A stretch of 64,000 nt of DNA from JAFALK01 sp042701975 (GCA_042701975.1 CP170561.1:1488001-1552000); one strand, 5' to 3'; positions 54,444 to 63,164 are shown, numbered from the stretch's first letter. The notes: a model not told the origin generated them from the sequence alone. Translations and numbers: made by a program.

Positions 54444-55055
54444 ATGAAAGACCTCTATAAGCCCGATGACGGCTGCCTGCGCTGTGCCTGGGTGGGCGCC
54501 GCAGCCGGCGATGCCGAGTACCTGCGTTACCACGACGAGGAATGGGGTTTCCCGGTCAAGGACGACTTCCGGCTGTTCGAGAAACTGAGCCTGGAGGGCT
54601 TTCAGTCGGGCCTGTCGTGGCGCACCATCCTCAACAAGCGGCCGGCCTTCCGGCAGGGGTTTGCGGGCTTTGACTTCAACAAGGTCGCGAAGTTCGGCGA
54701 GAAGGATGTCGAGCGGCTGCTGCAGGACGCCGGCATCGTGCGCCATCGCGGCAAGATCGAGGCCGTGATCAACAACGCGCAGCGCGCCGTGGAGCTGGTG
54801 GCCGAGACGGGCACGCTGGCGGCCTACATCTGGCGGTTCGAGGCCGCGCCGCTGAAGAAGCCCGAGTACGCGACCGAGACGCAGGCCTCGCGCGCCCTGT
54901 CCAAGGACCTGAAGAAGCGCGGCTGGAAGTTCGTCGGGCCGACGACGATGCATGCCTTCATGCAGTCGATGGGCATGCTCAACGATCACTCGATAGGCTG
55001 CGTCACGCGCGAGCGGGTGGCAGTGCAGCTGCTTGCGTTCAGGCGTCCGAAATGA
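54444..55055 (+). CDS. tag: DNA-3-methyladenine glycosylase I
   Basis: 203 residues. Removes 3-methyladenine from alkylated DNA. Marks are RCAWVG, YHDEEWGFPV with the conserved Tyr/Glu/Trp, GFQSGLSWRTILNKR, HRGKIEAVINNA and the C-terminal GCVTRE with a zinc-type Cys. Length is normal. Start at ATG 54444; upstream in-frame starts would overlap apaG. Confidence 0.93.
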   Translation: MKDLYKPDDGCLRCAWVGAAAGDAEYLRYHDEEWGFPVKDDFRLFEKLSLEGFQSGLSWRTILNKRPAFRQGFAGFDFNKVAKFGEKDVERLLQDAGIVRHRGKIEAVINNAQRAVELVAETGTLAAYIWRFEAAPLKKPEYATETQASRALSKDLKKRGWKFVGPTTMHAFMQSMGMLNDHSIGCVTRERVAVQLLAFRRPK

Positions 55056-55079
55056 AGCAGCCCCAATAGAATTGCAGGC

Positions 55080-55766
55080 ATGAGCAAGCCCACCTACCGC
55101 ATCGCCCCCAGCATCCTCTCCGCCGACTTCGCCCGCCTCGGCGACGAAGTCCGCCAGGTGCTGGCCGATGGTGCCGACTGGATCCATTTCGACGTGATGG
55201 ACAACCATTACGTGCCGAACCTGACCTTCGGTCCGATGATCTGCCAGGCGCTGCGCAAGCACGCGGTCAAGCCCGATGGCACGCCCTGCGCCATCGACGT
55301 TCACCTGATGGTCCAGCCCGTGGACAGCCTGGCCCAGGCCTTCTGCCAGGCCGGCGCGGATCTGGTGAGCTTCCACCCCGAGGCCTCGGCCCACGTGGAC
55401 CGCACGCTGCAGCTGATCAAGGCCGAAGGCAAGCAGGCTGGCCTGGTGTTCAACCCGGCCACGCCGCTGGATGTGCTGGAGTGGGTGATCGACAAGGTGG
55501 ACCTCGTGCTGATCATGAGCGTGAACCCCGGCTTCGGCGGCCAGAGCTTCATCCCTTCGGCGCTGAAGAAGCTCGAAGCCGCCCGCAAAATCATCGACAA
55601 GAGTGGCCGCGACATCCGCCTGGAGATCGACGGCGGCGTGAAGGTGGACAACATCCGCCAGATTGCCGATGCCGGTGCCGACACCTTCGTGGCCGGCTCG
55701 GCCATCTTCGGCAAGCCGGACTACAAGGCGGTGATCGACGCCATGCGCGCGGAACTGGCGCGCTGA
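55080..55766 (+). CDS. rpe: Ribulose-phosphate 3-epimerase
   Basis: 228 residues, TIM barrel interconverting ribulose-5-P and xylulose-5-P. Marks are IAPSILSADFARLGDEV, WIHFDVMDNHYVPN with metal-binding His/Asp, IDVHLMV, FHPEAS, LIMSVNPGFGGQSF and LEIDGGV. All catalytic residues are visible. It is 24 bp after tag and 3 bp before the phosphatase gene. Confidence 0.97.
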   Translation: MSKPTYRIAPSILSADFARLGDEVRQVLADGADWIHFDVMDNHYVPNLTFGPMICQALRKHAVKPDGTPCAIDVHLMVQPVDSLAQAFCQAGADLVSFHPEASAHVDRTLQLIKAEGKQAGLVFNPATPLDVLEWVIDKVDLVLIMSVNPGFGGQSFIPSALKKLEAARKIIDKSGRDIRLEIDGGVKVDNIRQIADAGADTFVAGSAIFGKPDYKAVIDAMRAELAR

Positions 55767-55769
55767 TCC

Positions 55770-56225
55770 ATGCAATCCATCCTGCTCGTCTGCCTGGGCA
55801 ACATCTGCCGCTCGCCGATGGCCGAGGCCGTGCTCAAGGCGCAGCTGCCCGGCGTGAAGCTGGTGGCTTCGGCGGGGACCAGCGCGGTGGGCGGGCCGAT
55901 GGATGCGCGTGCGGCTGCGGCACTGGAGCGGCGCGGACACAAGCCGCTGAAGAAGTTCCGCTCGCGGCCGTTCGAGACCGCTGATTTCGAGCGTTATGAC
56001 CTGATCCTGGCGATGGACGCCCGCAACCTGGCCGAGCTGCTCAAGCGCCAGCCCGAAGGCTCGCGTGCGCGCGTGCAGCTGCTGCTCGACTACGTGCCGG
56101 ATCTGCAGGGCCAGGACGTGCCCGACCCCTACTACGGCCCCGCCGCGGGCTTCGATCGCGCGCTGGAGCTGATCGAAAAGGGCGTCGCCGGCCTCGGCGT
56201 TTCCATGGGCGCTCGCCCCGCCTGA
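55770..56225 (+). CDS. Low-molecular-weight protein-tyrosine phosphatase
   Basis: 151 residues. P-loop VC8LGNICR14S with nucleophile C8, and the general-acid Asp in DPYYG near 118. Cytoplasmic. In operons with exopolysaccharide kinases such enzymes regulate capsule export, but none is present here; it follows rpe by 3 bp. Substrate unknown. Confidence 0.93.
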   Translation: MQSILLVCLGNICRSPMAEAVLKAQLPGVKLVASAGTSAVGGPMDARAAAALERRGHKPLKKFRSRPFETADFERYDLILAMDARNLAELLKRQPEGSRARVQLLLDYVPDLQGQDVPDPYYGPAAGFDRALELIEKGVAGLGVSMGARPA

Positions 56226-56343
56226 CCCCGATGACTTGATCGCGTTGAAGGGTCCGACGCGGGCCCGCGCCGTTCTCCTACAGCTGGCCCCCGGGGCGAA
56301 CTCCTAGAGTTGTTTCAGGACATGAACGACTTGAGGAGAACCC

Positions 56344-56724
56344 ATGGACGCGATGATGAAGAGCACAAGGGCCCTGATCGCCGTGAGCGTGATCGGCCTG
56401 CTCGGCGCCTGCGCCAGCAATCCTTCTTCCGAAGCTGACATCGCGGCCTCCAGCGCCGCATTGAACAGCGCCGTGACGGCCGGTGCCGCCGACACCGCAC
56501 CGGACGAATTGCGTTCCGCCCGCGACAAGCTCGACCAGGCCCGCCGCGAGCGTGACGCCGGCCACGGCGAGCGTGCGATCTCACTGGCCCGCGAGGCCTC
56601 CGTGGATGCGCGCCTGGCCGAATCCAAGGCCATGGCCGCCCGCTCCCAGCAATCTGCACAGGACTTGAACTCCGCCAACCGTGCGCTGGTGGAAGAGATC
56701 AACCGCAAGTCCAACAACCACTGA
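56344..56724 (+). CDS. DUF4398-type lipoprotein
   Basis: 126 residues. Lipobox LLGAC near residue 22; then a helical region about 30-110 (DELRSARDKLDQARRERD) matching DUF4398, followed by a short tail. It is 15 bp before the OmpA-family gene, which has a similar helical region. The pair probably works at the outer membrane/peptidoglycan boundary. ATG 56344 is used; ATG 56353/56356 are alternatives. Confidence 0.75.
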   Translation: MDAMMKSTRALIAVSVIGLLGACASNPSSEADIAASSAALNSAVTAGAADTAPDELRSARDKLDQARRERDAGHGERAISLAREASVDARLAESKAMAARSQQSAQDLNSANRALVEEINRKSNNH

Positions 56725-56739
56725 TCGAGGATCTTCGTC

Positions 56740-57672
56740 ATGAATCGCAAGTTCACTCCTTCGAACCGCGCGCTCAGTGCGATCACCATTGCCGTGATGG
56801 CACTGGCCCTGGGTGCCTGCGGCAGCGTGCCGTCTGAGAACCCGGTGTTGATGGACGCGCACGCCGCCTACAACGCGGCCGACAGCGACCCGCAGGTGCG
56901 CAACAACGCGGCCGGCGAAATGATGCAGGCCAAGACGGCGCTGGATCGCGCCGATCACGCCCGTCAGGACGGCGCCTCGCTGGCCGAGGTGGAGCACCTG
57001 GCCTATGTGGCCAAGCAGCGCGTGGGCATCGCCAACGAGGTGGCTCAGCGCAAGGCCGCCGAGCAGAGCGTGGCCCGCGCCAACACCGAGCGCGACCAGA
57101 TCCGGCTTGAGGCCCGCACCCGCGAGGCCGAGCAGGCCAAGGCCAATGCCGAGGTGGCGCAGACCCAGGCGCAGGTCGCCCAGGTGCAGGCCGAGGCGGC
57201 TCGCCAGCAGGCGCAGGACGCTCAGGCAGCCGCTGCCAATGTGCAGGCCCGCAACACCCAACTGACCATCCTGCTGCAGGAGCTGCATGCCAAGCAGACC
57301 GACCGCGGCATGGTGGTCACGATCAACGATGTGCTGTTCGACACCAACCGTGCCGAGCTCAAGCCCGGCGGCATGCGCAGCATCGAGAAGCTCGGCGCGC
57401 TGCTGCGGGACGATGCCTCGCGCCGCGTCCAGGTCGAGGGCTTCACCGACAGCACGGGCAGCCAGGCCACGAACGATGCCCTGTCCATGCGGCGGGCCGA
57501 GTCTGTTCGCAACGCGTTGATCGGTCAGGGCGTGCCGGCCGACCGGGTGAGCGCCAAGGGCATGGGCGAGGCCTACCCCGTGGCGAGCAACGACACCGCG
57601 GCCGGCCGCCAGATGAACCGCCGTGTGGAGATCATCCTCGCTGACGTGAACGGCAAGGTCGCCCAGCGCTGA
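56740..57672 (+). CDS. OmpA-family lipoprotein with DUF4398 region
   Basis: 310 residues. Lipobox ALGAC near residue 27; DUF4398-like helical region about 35-90; long Ala/Gln coiled coil about 90-180. The C-terminal OmpA peptidoglycan-binding domain (about 190-305) has VLFDTNRAELKPGG, VEGFTDSTGS and NRRVEIIL. It anchors the outer membrane to the cell wall (Pal/OmpA-like). A strong terminator follows. Confidence 0.9.
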   Translation: MNRKFTPSNRALSAITIAVMALALGACGSVPSENPVLMDAHAAYNAADSDPQVRNNAAGEMMQAKTALDRADHARQDGASLAEVEHLAYVAKQRVGIANEVAQRKAAEQSVARANTERDQIRLEARTREAEQAKANAEVAQTQAQVAQVQAEAARQQAQDAQAAAANVQARNTQLTILLQELHAKQTDRGMVVTINDVLFDTNRAELKPGGMRSIEKLGALLRDDASRRVQVEGFTDSTGSQATNDALSMRRAESVRNALIGQGVPADRVSAKGMGEAYPVASNDTAAGRQMNRRVEIILADVNGKVAQR

Positions 57673-57726
57673 TCCGCTTCCTCAAACCCCCTCAAGAACA
57701 AGAACGACGCCCCCTCCCTGTTTCTT

Positions 57727-57756
57727 CGGCCTGCCTCGTGCAGGCCGCTTTTTTTG
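57727..57756 (+). terminator. Intrinsic terminator of the DUF4398/OmpA operon
   Basis: Stem CGGCCTGC / GCAGGCCG with a CTCGT loop followed by seven T. Confidence 0.92.
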
Positions 57757-57811
57757 TTTGACCCGCCCCGCATCGGGATTAAGGCCTTCGATCAGGCCTT
57801 CGCCCTTACAA

Positions 57812-57833
57812 TTGACGTTAACGTAAACGTCAA
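57812..57833. promoter_or_regulatory. Palindromic operator before the isovaleryl-CoA dehydrogenase gene
   Basis: A 22-bp dyad: TTGACGTTAAC then GTAAACGTCAA, with 20 of 22 positions symmetric. It is 31 bp before the start codon. The ACGT-rich pattern resembles the LiuR (MerR-family) site of branched-chain amino-acid catabolism genes (from memory, not checked). No merR/liuR gene lies in the window. Confidence 0.6.
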
Positions 57834-57864
57834 CCAACAATCCAACGTTCCTCGGAGACAAGCC

Positions 57865-59043
57865 ATGAACCTGCCCGGCCTCAATTTCCAGCTCGGTGAA
57901 GACATCGACGCCCTGCGCGATGCCGTGCGCGCCTTTGCCGATGCTGAGATTGCGCCCCGTGCGGCCGAGATCGATCGCAGCGACCAGTTCCCCATGGACC
58001 TGTGGCGCAAGATGGGCGATCTGGGCATCCTGGGCGTGACGGTGGCCGAGGAATACGGCGGTGCCAACATGGGCTACCTGGCTCACATGGTGGCGATGGA
58101 AGAGATCAGTCGCGGCTCGGCCTCGGTGGGCCTCTCGTACGGCGCGCACAGCAACCTGTGCGTGAACCAGATCCACCGCAACGGCAATGCCGCGCAGAAG
58201 GCCAAGTACCTGCCCAAGCTGATCAGCGGCGAGCATGTGGGCGCACTGGCGATGAGCGAGCCGGGCGCCGGTTCCGACGTCATCAGCATGAAGTTGAAGG
58301 CCGAAGACAAGGGCGGTTATTACGTCCTCAACGGCAACAAGATGTGGATCACCAACGGTCCGGATGCCCACACCCTGGTGGTCTACGCCAAGACCGAGCC
58401 CGAACTCGGCGCGCGCGGCGTCACGGCCTTCTTGATCGAGAAGGGCATGAAGGGCTTCTCCATCGCGCAAAAGCTCGACAAGCTCGGCATGCGCGGCTCG
58501 CACACGGGCGAGCTCGTCTTCCAGAACGTCGAAGTGCCGGCCGAGAACGTGCTGGGTGGCGTGAACATGGGCGCCAAGGTGCTGATGTCGGGCCTGGACT
58601 ACGAACGCGCCGTGCTCACCGGCGGGCCGCTGGGCATCATGCAGAGCGTGATGGACAACGTCGTGCCCTACATCCACGACCGCAAGCAGTTCGGCCAGAG
58701 CATCGGCGAGTTCCAGCTCATCCAGGGCAAGGTGGCCGACATGTACACCGTGATGCAGGCGGCGCGCAGCTTCGCCTACACCGTGGCCAAGAACCTCGAC
58801 ATGCTCGGCGTCGATCACGTGCGCCAGGTGCGCAAGGACTGCGCCTCCGTCATCCTGTGGTGCGCCGAGAAGGCCACCTGGATGGCCGGAGAGGGCGTGC
58901 AGATCTTCGGCGGCAACGGCTACATCAACGAGTACCCGCTGGGCCGCCTCTGGCGCGATGCCAAGTTGTACGAGATCGGCGCCGGCACGAGCGAGATCCG
59001 CCGCATGCTGATCGGCCGCGAGCTGTTCGCGGAAACGATGTAA
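57865..59043 (+). CDS. liuA: Isovaleryl-CoA dehydrogenase
   Basis: 392 residues, mitochondrial-type acyl-CoA dehydrogenase oxidising isovaleryl-CoA in leucine breakdown. FAD-binding marks are MSEPGAGSDVISMKL and WITNGPDAHTLVVYAKT. The catalytic base E247 in SGLDYERAV sits where isovaleryl-CoA dehydrogenase has its Glu, which separates it from short-chain relatives. The C-terminal QIFGGNGYINEYPLGRLWRD matches too. ATG 57865 has a GGAGA ribosome site. The other liu genes (liuB-E) are not in the window. Confidence 0.92.
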   Translation: MNLPGLNFQLGEDIDALRDAVRAFADAEIAPRAAEIDRSDQFPMDLWRKMGDLGILGVTVAEEYGGANMGYLAHMVAMEEISRGSASVGLSYGAHSNLCVNQIHRNGNAAQKAKYLPKLISGEHVGALAMSEPGAGSDVISMKLKAEDKGGYYVLNGNKMWITNGPDAHTLVVYAKTEPELGARGVTAFLIEKGMKGFSIAQKLDKLGMRGSHTGELVFQNVEVPAENVLGGVNMGAKVLMSGLDYERAVLTGGPLGIMQSVMDNVVPYIHDRKQFGQSIGEFQLIQGKVADMYTVMQAARSFAYTVAKNLDMLGVDHVRQVRKDCASVILWCAEKATWMAGEGVQIFGGNGYINEYPLGRLWRDAKLYEIGAGTSEIRRMLIGRELFAETM

Positions 59044-59101
59044 GAGGCGACGTAATCCCTTTGAACCGCGCGCTTGCTGCGCCGCAGCGAGAATGCCAGT
59101 C

Positions 59102-59761
59102 ATGAGCCAACACGACCTCCAAGACCTGCTGGACAAGAACAAGGCCTGGGCAGCCGACACCGAGTCGCGCGAGCCCGGCTTCTTCTCCAAGCTGCTGACC
59201 CAACAGACGCCGCAGTACCTCTGGATCGGCTGCGCCGACAGCCGCGTGCCCGCCAACGAGCTGGTGGACCTGCTGCCCGGCGAGCTGTTCGTGCATCGCA
59301 ACGTGGCCAACGTGGTCGTGCACTCGGACCTGAACTGCCTCTCTGTCATGCAGTTCGCCGTCGATCAGCTGAAGGTCCAGCACATCATCATCGTCGGCCA
59401 CAGCAACTGCGGCGGCGTGCGCGCAGCGCTCTACGACATCCGCGTCGGCCTGGCCGACAACTGGATCCGCCACGTGCAGGACGTACGCAACAGTCACCAG
59501 GCCTGGCTCGACACCGTGCCTGAAGACCAGCGTGTCAACGCGCTTTGCGAGCTCAACGTGCTGGAGCAGGCGCGCAATGCCTGCCAGACCACCGTGGTGC
59601 AGGACGCCTGGGCGCGCGGCCAGGAGATCGTCGTGCATGGCTGGGTCTACGGCCTGCACAACGGTCTGCTCGAAGACCTCAGCATCACCGCCTCGTGCAT
59701 GGAAGACGTGCCCGTGGCCTATGCCCGCGCGCTCGAGCGCGTGAAGCGCCGTTACGGCTGA
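59102..59761 (+). CDS. can: Beta-class carbonic anhydrase
   Basis: 219 residues. Zinc ligands C44 (in WIGCADSRVP), H100 and C103 (in GHSNCGGV); D46/R48 form the catalytic pair. Converts CO2 and water to bicarbonate. The gene follows isovaleryl-CoA dehydrogenase by 58 bp; bicarbonate is the substrate of the methylcrotonyl-CoA carboxylase step of leucine breakdown, so the pairing makes sense. ATG 59102 chosen; ATG 59093 is possible. Confidence 0.95.
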   Translation: MSQHDLQDLLDKNKAWAADTESREPGFFSKLLTQQTPQYLWIGCADSRVPANELVDLLPGELFVHRNVANVVVHSDLNCLSVMQFAVDQLKVQHIIIVGHSNCGGVRAALYDIRVGLADNWIRHVQDVRNSHQAWLDTVPEDQRVNALCELNVLEQARNACQTTVVQDAWARGQEIVVHGWVYGLHNGLLEDLSITASCMEDVPVAYARALERVKRRYG

Positions 59762-59795
59762 AAACTGAATCAAAAGCAAGACAAGGAGTCAAACC

Positions 59796-60974
59796 ATGAG
59801 TGATCCCATCGTCATCGTCTCTGCCGCGCGCACGCCCATCGGCGGCCTGCTCGGCGACTTCGCCGGGCTCGCAGCCTGGGAACTCGGCGCCGTGGCCATC
59901 AAGGCCGCCGTCGAACGCGCCGGCATCCCGGCCGATTCGATCGAAGAAGCGCTGATCGGCAACTGCTTGATGGCCGGCCAGGGTCAGGCCCCGGCACGAC
60001 AGGCCGTGCTCAAGGCCGGCCTGCCGCAGTCGGTGGGTGCGGTCACGCTGTCCAAGATGTGCGGTGCCGGCATGCGCGCCACCATGTTCGCCCACGACAC
60101 CATCAAGGCCGGCAGCGCCGAGATCATGATTGCCGGCGGCATGGAGAGCATGACCAACGCGCCGCACCTGATGTTCGCCCGCAAGGGCATCAAGTACGGC
60201 GCTTCGCAGGTCTATGACCACATGGCCCTGGACGGCCTGGAAGACGCCTACGAGCGCGGCAAGGCCATGGGTGTGTTCGCCGAACAGTGCGTGAGCAAGT
60301 ACGCCTTCACGCGCGAGGCGCAGGACGCGTTCGCCATCTCTTCGACCGAGCGTTCCAAGAAGGCCAACGAAGACGGCAGCTTCGCCTGGGAAATCGCGCC
60401 CGTCACGCTCGCCGGCAAGGCGGGTGACGTGGTCATCAACCGCGACGAGCAGCCCTTCAAGGCCAAGCTCGACAAGATCCCGGGCCTCAAGCCCGCGTTC
60501 AAGAAGGACGGCACCATCACCGCTGCCACGTCTTCGTCGATCAGCGATGGCGCCGCCGCCATGGTGCTGATGCGCGAGAGCACTGCCGCCAAGATGGGCC
60601 TCACCCCCATCGCCCGCATCGTCGGCACGGCCGTGCACGCCAACGCGCCCGAGTGGTTCACCACCGCTCCGGTCGGCGCCATCCAGAAGCTGCTCGCCAA
60701 GAACAGCTGGGAGGCCAAGAGCGTGGACCTGTGGGAAGTGAACGAAGCCTTTGCCGCCGTCACCATGGCTGCCATGGCCGAGTTCAAGCTGCCGCACGAG
60801 ATCGTCAACGTGCACGGCGGCGCGGTTGCGCTGGGCCACCCCATCGGCGCATCGGGCGCCCGCATCATCGTCACGCTGCTCGGCGCGCTGAAGAAGCAGG
60901 GCAAGAAGCGCGGCGTTGCGGCGCTGTGCATCGGCGGCGGCGAGGCCACGGCGGTCGGTATCGAAATGATCTGA
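59796..60974 (+). CDS. Acetyl-CoA C-acyltransferase (thiolase)
   Basis: 392 residues. Active-site C89 in LSKMCGAGMRA, His in VALGHPIGASGARI near 350 and second Cys in ALCIGGGEA near 380. Interconverts acetyl-CoA and acetoacetyl-CoA. Context in a leucine/short-chain acyl-CoA cluster suggests use of the acetoacetate end product. AtoB/PhaA cannot be separated by eye. A terminator follows. Confidence 0.93.
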   Translation: MSDPIVIVSAARTPIGGLLGDFAGLAAWELGAVAIKAAVERAGIPADSIEEALIGNCLMAGQGQAPARQAVLKAGLPQSVGAVTLSKMCGAGMRATMFAHDTIKAGSAEIMIAGGMESMTNAPHLMFARKGIKYGASQVYDHMALDGLEDAYERGKAMGVFAEQCVSKYAFTREAQDAFAISSTERSKKANEDGSFAWEIAPVTLAGKAGDVVINRDEQPFKAKLDKIPGLKPAFKKDGTITAATSSSISDGAAAMVLMRESTAAKMGLTPIARIVGTAVHANAPEWFTTAPVGAIQKLLAKNSWEAKSVDLWEVNEAFAAVTMAAMAEFKLPHEIVNVHGGAVALGHPIGASGARIIVTLLGALKKQGKKRGVAALCIGGGEATAVGIEMI

Positions 60975-60995
60975 TCGAGGCGCGAGCCTTCGGGA

Positions 60996-61020
60996 AAACG
61001 CCCGCTCCGTGCGGGCGTTT
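60996..61020 (+). terminator. Intrinsic terminator after the thiolase gene
   Basis: Stem AAACGCCCGC / GCGGGCGTTT with a TCCGT loop. Confidence 0.9.
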
Positions 61021-61051
61021 CTCATTGCGCTGCCGTGATCCACTTCAGCCT

Positions 61052-62176
61052 ATGGAAGCTCAAGAAGACATCCTCGTGATTGGCGCCGGCCCGTCTGGGC
61101 TTGCGGTCTCTGCCTGCCTTGGCAAGGAGGGCTTGAAGCATGCGGTGCTCGAGCGCGAGGCCAGCGTCGGCTCCGCCTGGCGCACGCACTACGACCGGCT
61201 TCATCTGCATACCAGCAAGACCTACTCCGGCCTGCCGATGAAGCCGTGGCCACGGTCAGCGCCGCGCTATCCCTCGCGCGAGCAGATGGTGCAGTACCTC
61301 GAAGACTACGCCGCCGAACACCACATCGCGCCGCGCCTGGGCACGGCCGTGCAGGCGATCAAGCGCGAAGGCGAACGCTTCGCGGTGGAGACGAGCGCCG
61401 GCGTGATGCGGCCCCGCTTCGTCATCATGGCGACGAGCTACAACGGTGTGCCGAACCTGCCGGAGCTGCCGGGCCTTGATGCCTTTCGCGGTACAGCCGT
61501 CCACGCGCGTGACTACAAGAACGCCGTGCCCTACAAGGGCAAGCGCACGCTGGTCGTCGGTTGCGGCAATTCAGGTGCCGAGATCGCGCTCGATCTGGCC
61601 GAGCAGGGCGTCGATGTGGCCATGGTCGTGCGCGGCCCGGTGCACGTCGTCCCGCGCGACATGTTCGGCCAGCCGACGCAGCACACCAACATCTTGCTTT
61701 CGCACCTGCCGCTGGGTCTGCGCGATGCCATCGCCGTGAGCACGGTCGGCCTCGTCGTGGGCGACCTGTCCCGCTGGGGCATCGTGCGCCCCAAGGACGG
61801 ACCGAACCGCATGATCGAGGAGTCCGGCCGCGTGCCCATCCTGGACCTGGGCACGATCGCCATGGTCAAGAAGGGCAAAATCCGTGTCGTGCCGGCGGCG
61901 CAGCAGGTGCTGCCCGATGCGGTGCGCTTCGCCGACGGCTCGCAGCATCCCTTCGACGCGATCATCTTCGCCACTGGCTACACGCCGGGCCTGGGTGCGC
62001 TGGTCGAGGGCTTCGACGCCATCTCCGATGCGCGCGGCCGGCCGCACCGCTTCGGCGAAGAGACCGGCATCCCAGGCCTCTACTTCGTCGGCTTCAAGAA
62101 CCCGACAACCGGCGCGCTGCGCGAGATCGCCATCGAGGCGCAGCGCGTGGCGCGCGCCCTCCGACAGCAGACCTGA
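61052..62176 (+). CDS. Flavin-containing monooxygenase (YUCCA-like)
   Basis: 374 residues. FAD motif DILVIGAGPSGLAVSACLG, the second Rossmann motif VVGCGNSGAEIALDLAEQG for NADPH, and the FMO-type segment FIMATSYNGVPNLPELPG-like (VIMATSYNGVPNLPELPG). ATGYTP at the C-terminal third marks the class B family. YUCCA-type relatives decarboxylate indole-3-pyruvate to indole-3-acetate; others are Baeyer-Villiger or N-oxidising enzymes. The substrate is unknown. Start at ATG 61052, after a terminator, so it has its own promoter. Confidence 0.85.
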   Translation: MEAQEDILVIGAGPSGLAVSACLGKEGLKHAVLEREASVGSAWRTHYDRLHLHTSKTYSGLPMKPWPRSAPRYPSREQMVQYLEDYAAEHHIAPRLGTAVQAIKREGERFAVETSAGVMRPRFVIMATSYNGVPNLPELPGLDAFRGTAVHARDYKNAVPYKGKRTLVVGCGNSGAEIALDLAEQGVDVAMVVRGPVHVVPRDMFGQPTQHTNILLSHLPLGLRDAIAVSTVGLVVGDLSRWGIVRPKDGPNRMIEESGRVPILDLGTIAMVKKGKIRVVPAAQQVLPDAVRFADGSQHPFDAIIFATGYTPGLGALVEGFDAISDARGRPHRFGEETGIPGLYFVGFKNPTTGALREIAIEAQRVARALRQQT

Positions 62177-62219
62177 CCCCATCGCGTTCGATCGCTTGCA
62201 ATTCGTCAAACTCGGCCTT

Positions 62220-62243
62220 ATAGTGAACCATATGGTTCAGTAT
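62220..62243. promoter_or_regulatory. ArsR-type operator centred on the regulator's start codon
   Basis: A perfect 16-bp palindrome TGAACCATATGGTTCA (62224-62239) extends to 24 bp with one mismatched pair. Its centre is the ATG start at 62232, so binding would cover the start of the coding sequence. Confidence 0.75.
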
Positions 62244-62600
62244 TCGATCGCCCCCCTTCCCCTGGATGCCGCCTTCGCCGCGCTCTCGGACGCCACCCGC
62301 CGTGGCGTTTTGGAGCAGTTGGTGCGCGCCGACGCTTCCATCTCGGACCTGGCTCAGAAGTTCCGCATGACCCTCACGGGCATGAAGAAGCACATCGGCA
62401 TCCTGGAGCGGGCGGGGTTCGTCACCACGGAGAAGGTCGGGCGGGTGCGCAACTGCAGGCTCGGCCAGCGTCGACTGGAGGAAGAGGCGATGTGGATCGA
62501 GCAATATCGCAAGCTCTGGGAAGCGCGCTTCGACGAGCTGGACCTGGTGGTCGAGGAATTGAAACTCAAGGAGAGAGTCGATGGACGCAAGAGCAAGTAG
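62232..62600 (+). CDS. ArsR-family winged-helix transcriptional regulator
   Basis: 122 residues. Winged helix (about 12-80) with FAALSDATRRGVLEQL, DLAQKFRMTLTGMKKHIGIL (recognition helix) and GFVTTEKVGRVR. No metal-binding Cys pair, so it is likely one of the ArsR proteins linked to SRPBCC partners. The start lies in its own operator; GTG 62223 is an alternative. It overlaps the SRPBCC gene by 20 bp. Confidence 0.88.
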   Translation: MVQYSIAPLPLDAAFAALSDATRRGVLEQLVRADASISDLAQKFRMTLTGMKKHIGILERAGFVTTEKVGRVRNCRLGQRRLEEEAMWIEQYRKLWEARFDELDLVVEELKLKERVDGRKSK

Positions 62601-63084
62601 CAGTCAGGCAGCCGCTGTGAAGAACCGCATGACGGTGGAGCGCAAATCCGACCGTGAACTGGTCGTCACGCGGATCGTCAACGGACCGCCGCGCCTCGTG
62701 TTCGAGGCGTGGACGCAGCCCGAGCTGTTCAAGCGCTGGTGGGTGCCGAAGTCGCTCGGCATGACGCTGCTGTCCTGCGAGCTCGACGTGCGCGTGGGCG
62801 GCACCTACCGCCTCGTGTTCCAGCACCCGGCTGCGCCGGACGGCATGGCCTTTCACGGCCGCTACCTGGACGTGGTGCCGAACGCGCGCATCGTCTGGAC
62901 CAATGAGGAGGCAGGCGGCAACGGGCAGGTCACCACCGTCACCTTCGAGGAGAAGGGCGATCAGACGGTGCTCATCGTGAGCGACCTCTATGCCACGAAG
63001 GAAGCGCTCGACGAAGAGCTGGCCGCTGGCAGCATCCCCTGGAGCGACGAGAGCTTCGATCAGCTGGACGAGCTGCTGGGCTGA
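62581..63084 (+). CDS. SRPBCC (AHSA1-type) protein, ArsR partner
   Basis: 167 residues, START/Bet v1-like hydrophobic-cavity fold: TRIVNGPPRLVFEAWTQPEL, RWWVPKSLGM, GTYRLVF and GRYLDVVPNARIVWT. ArsR-SRPBCC pairs are common and the ligand is usually unknown. The 20-bp overlap with the regulator implies coupled translation. It may bind the molecule the regulator responds to, or act on it. Confidence 0.85.
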   Translation: MDARASSSQAAAVKNRMTVERKSDRELVVTRIVNGPPRLVFEAWTQPELFKRWWVPKSLGMTLLSCELDVRVGGTYRLVFQHPAAPDGMAFHGRYLDVVPNARIVWTNEEAGGNGQVTTVTFEEKGDQTVLIVSDLYATKEALDEELAAGSIPWSDESFDQLDELLG

Positions 63085-63099
63085 GCTTGTCCGCGGCGC

Positions 63100-63127
63100 G
63101 ATGGCCGATGGCCGATGGCCGATGGCC
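63100..63127 (+). repeat. Tandem repeat, 7-bp unit GATGGCC x4
   Basis: Four identical copies follow the SRPBCC stop by 15 bp. Each unit contains ATGG. The unit is not a multiple of three. No gene clearly starts here. Confidence 0.9.
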
Positions 63128-63164
63128 GACGGTACCGCAAGGTCATTGGCGGCGCTTCGGGCGA

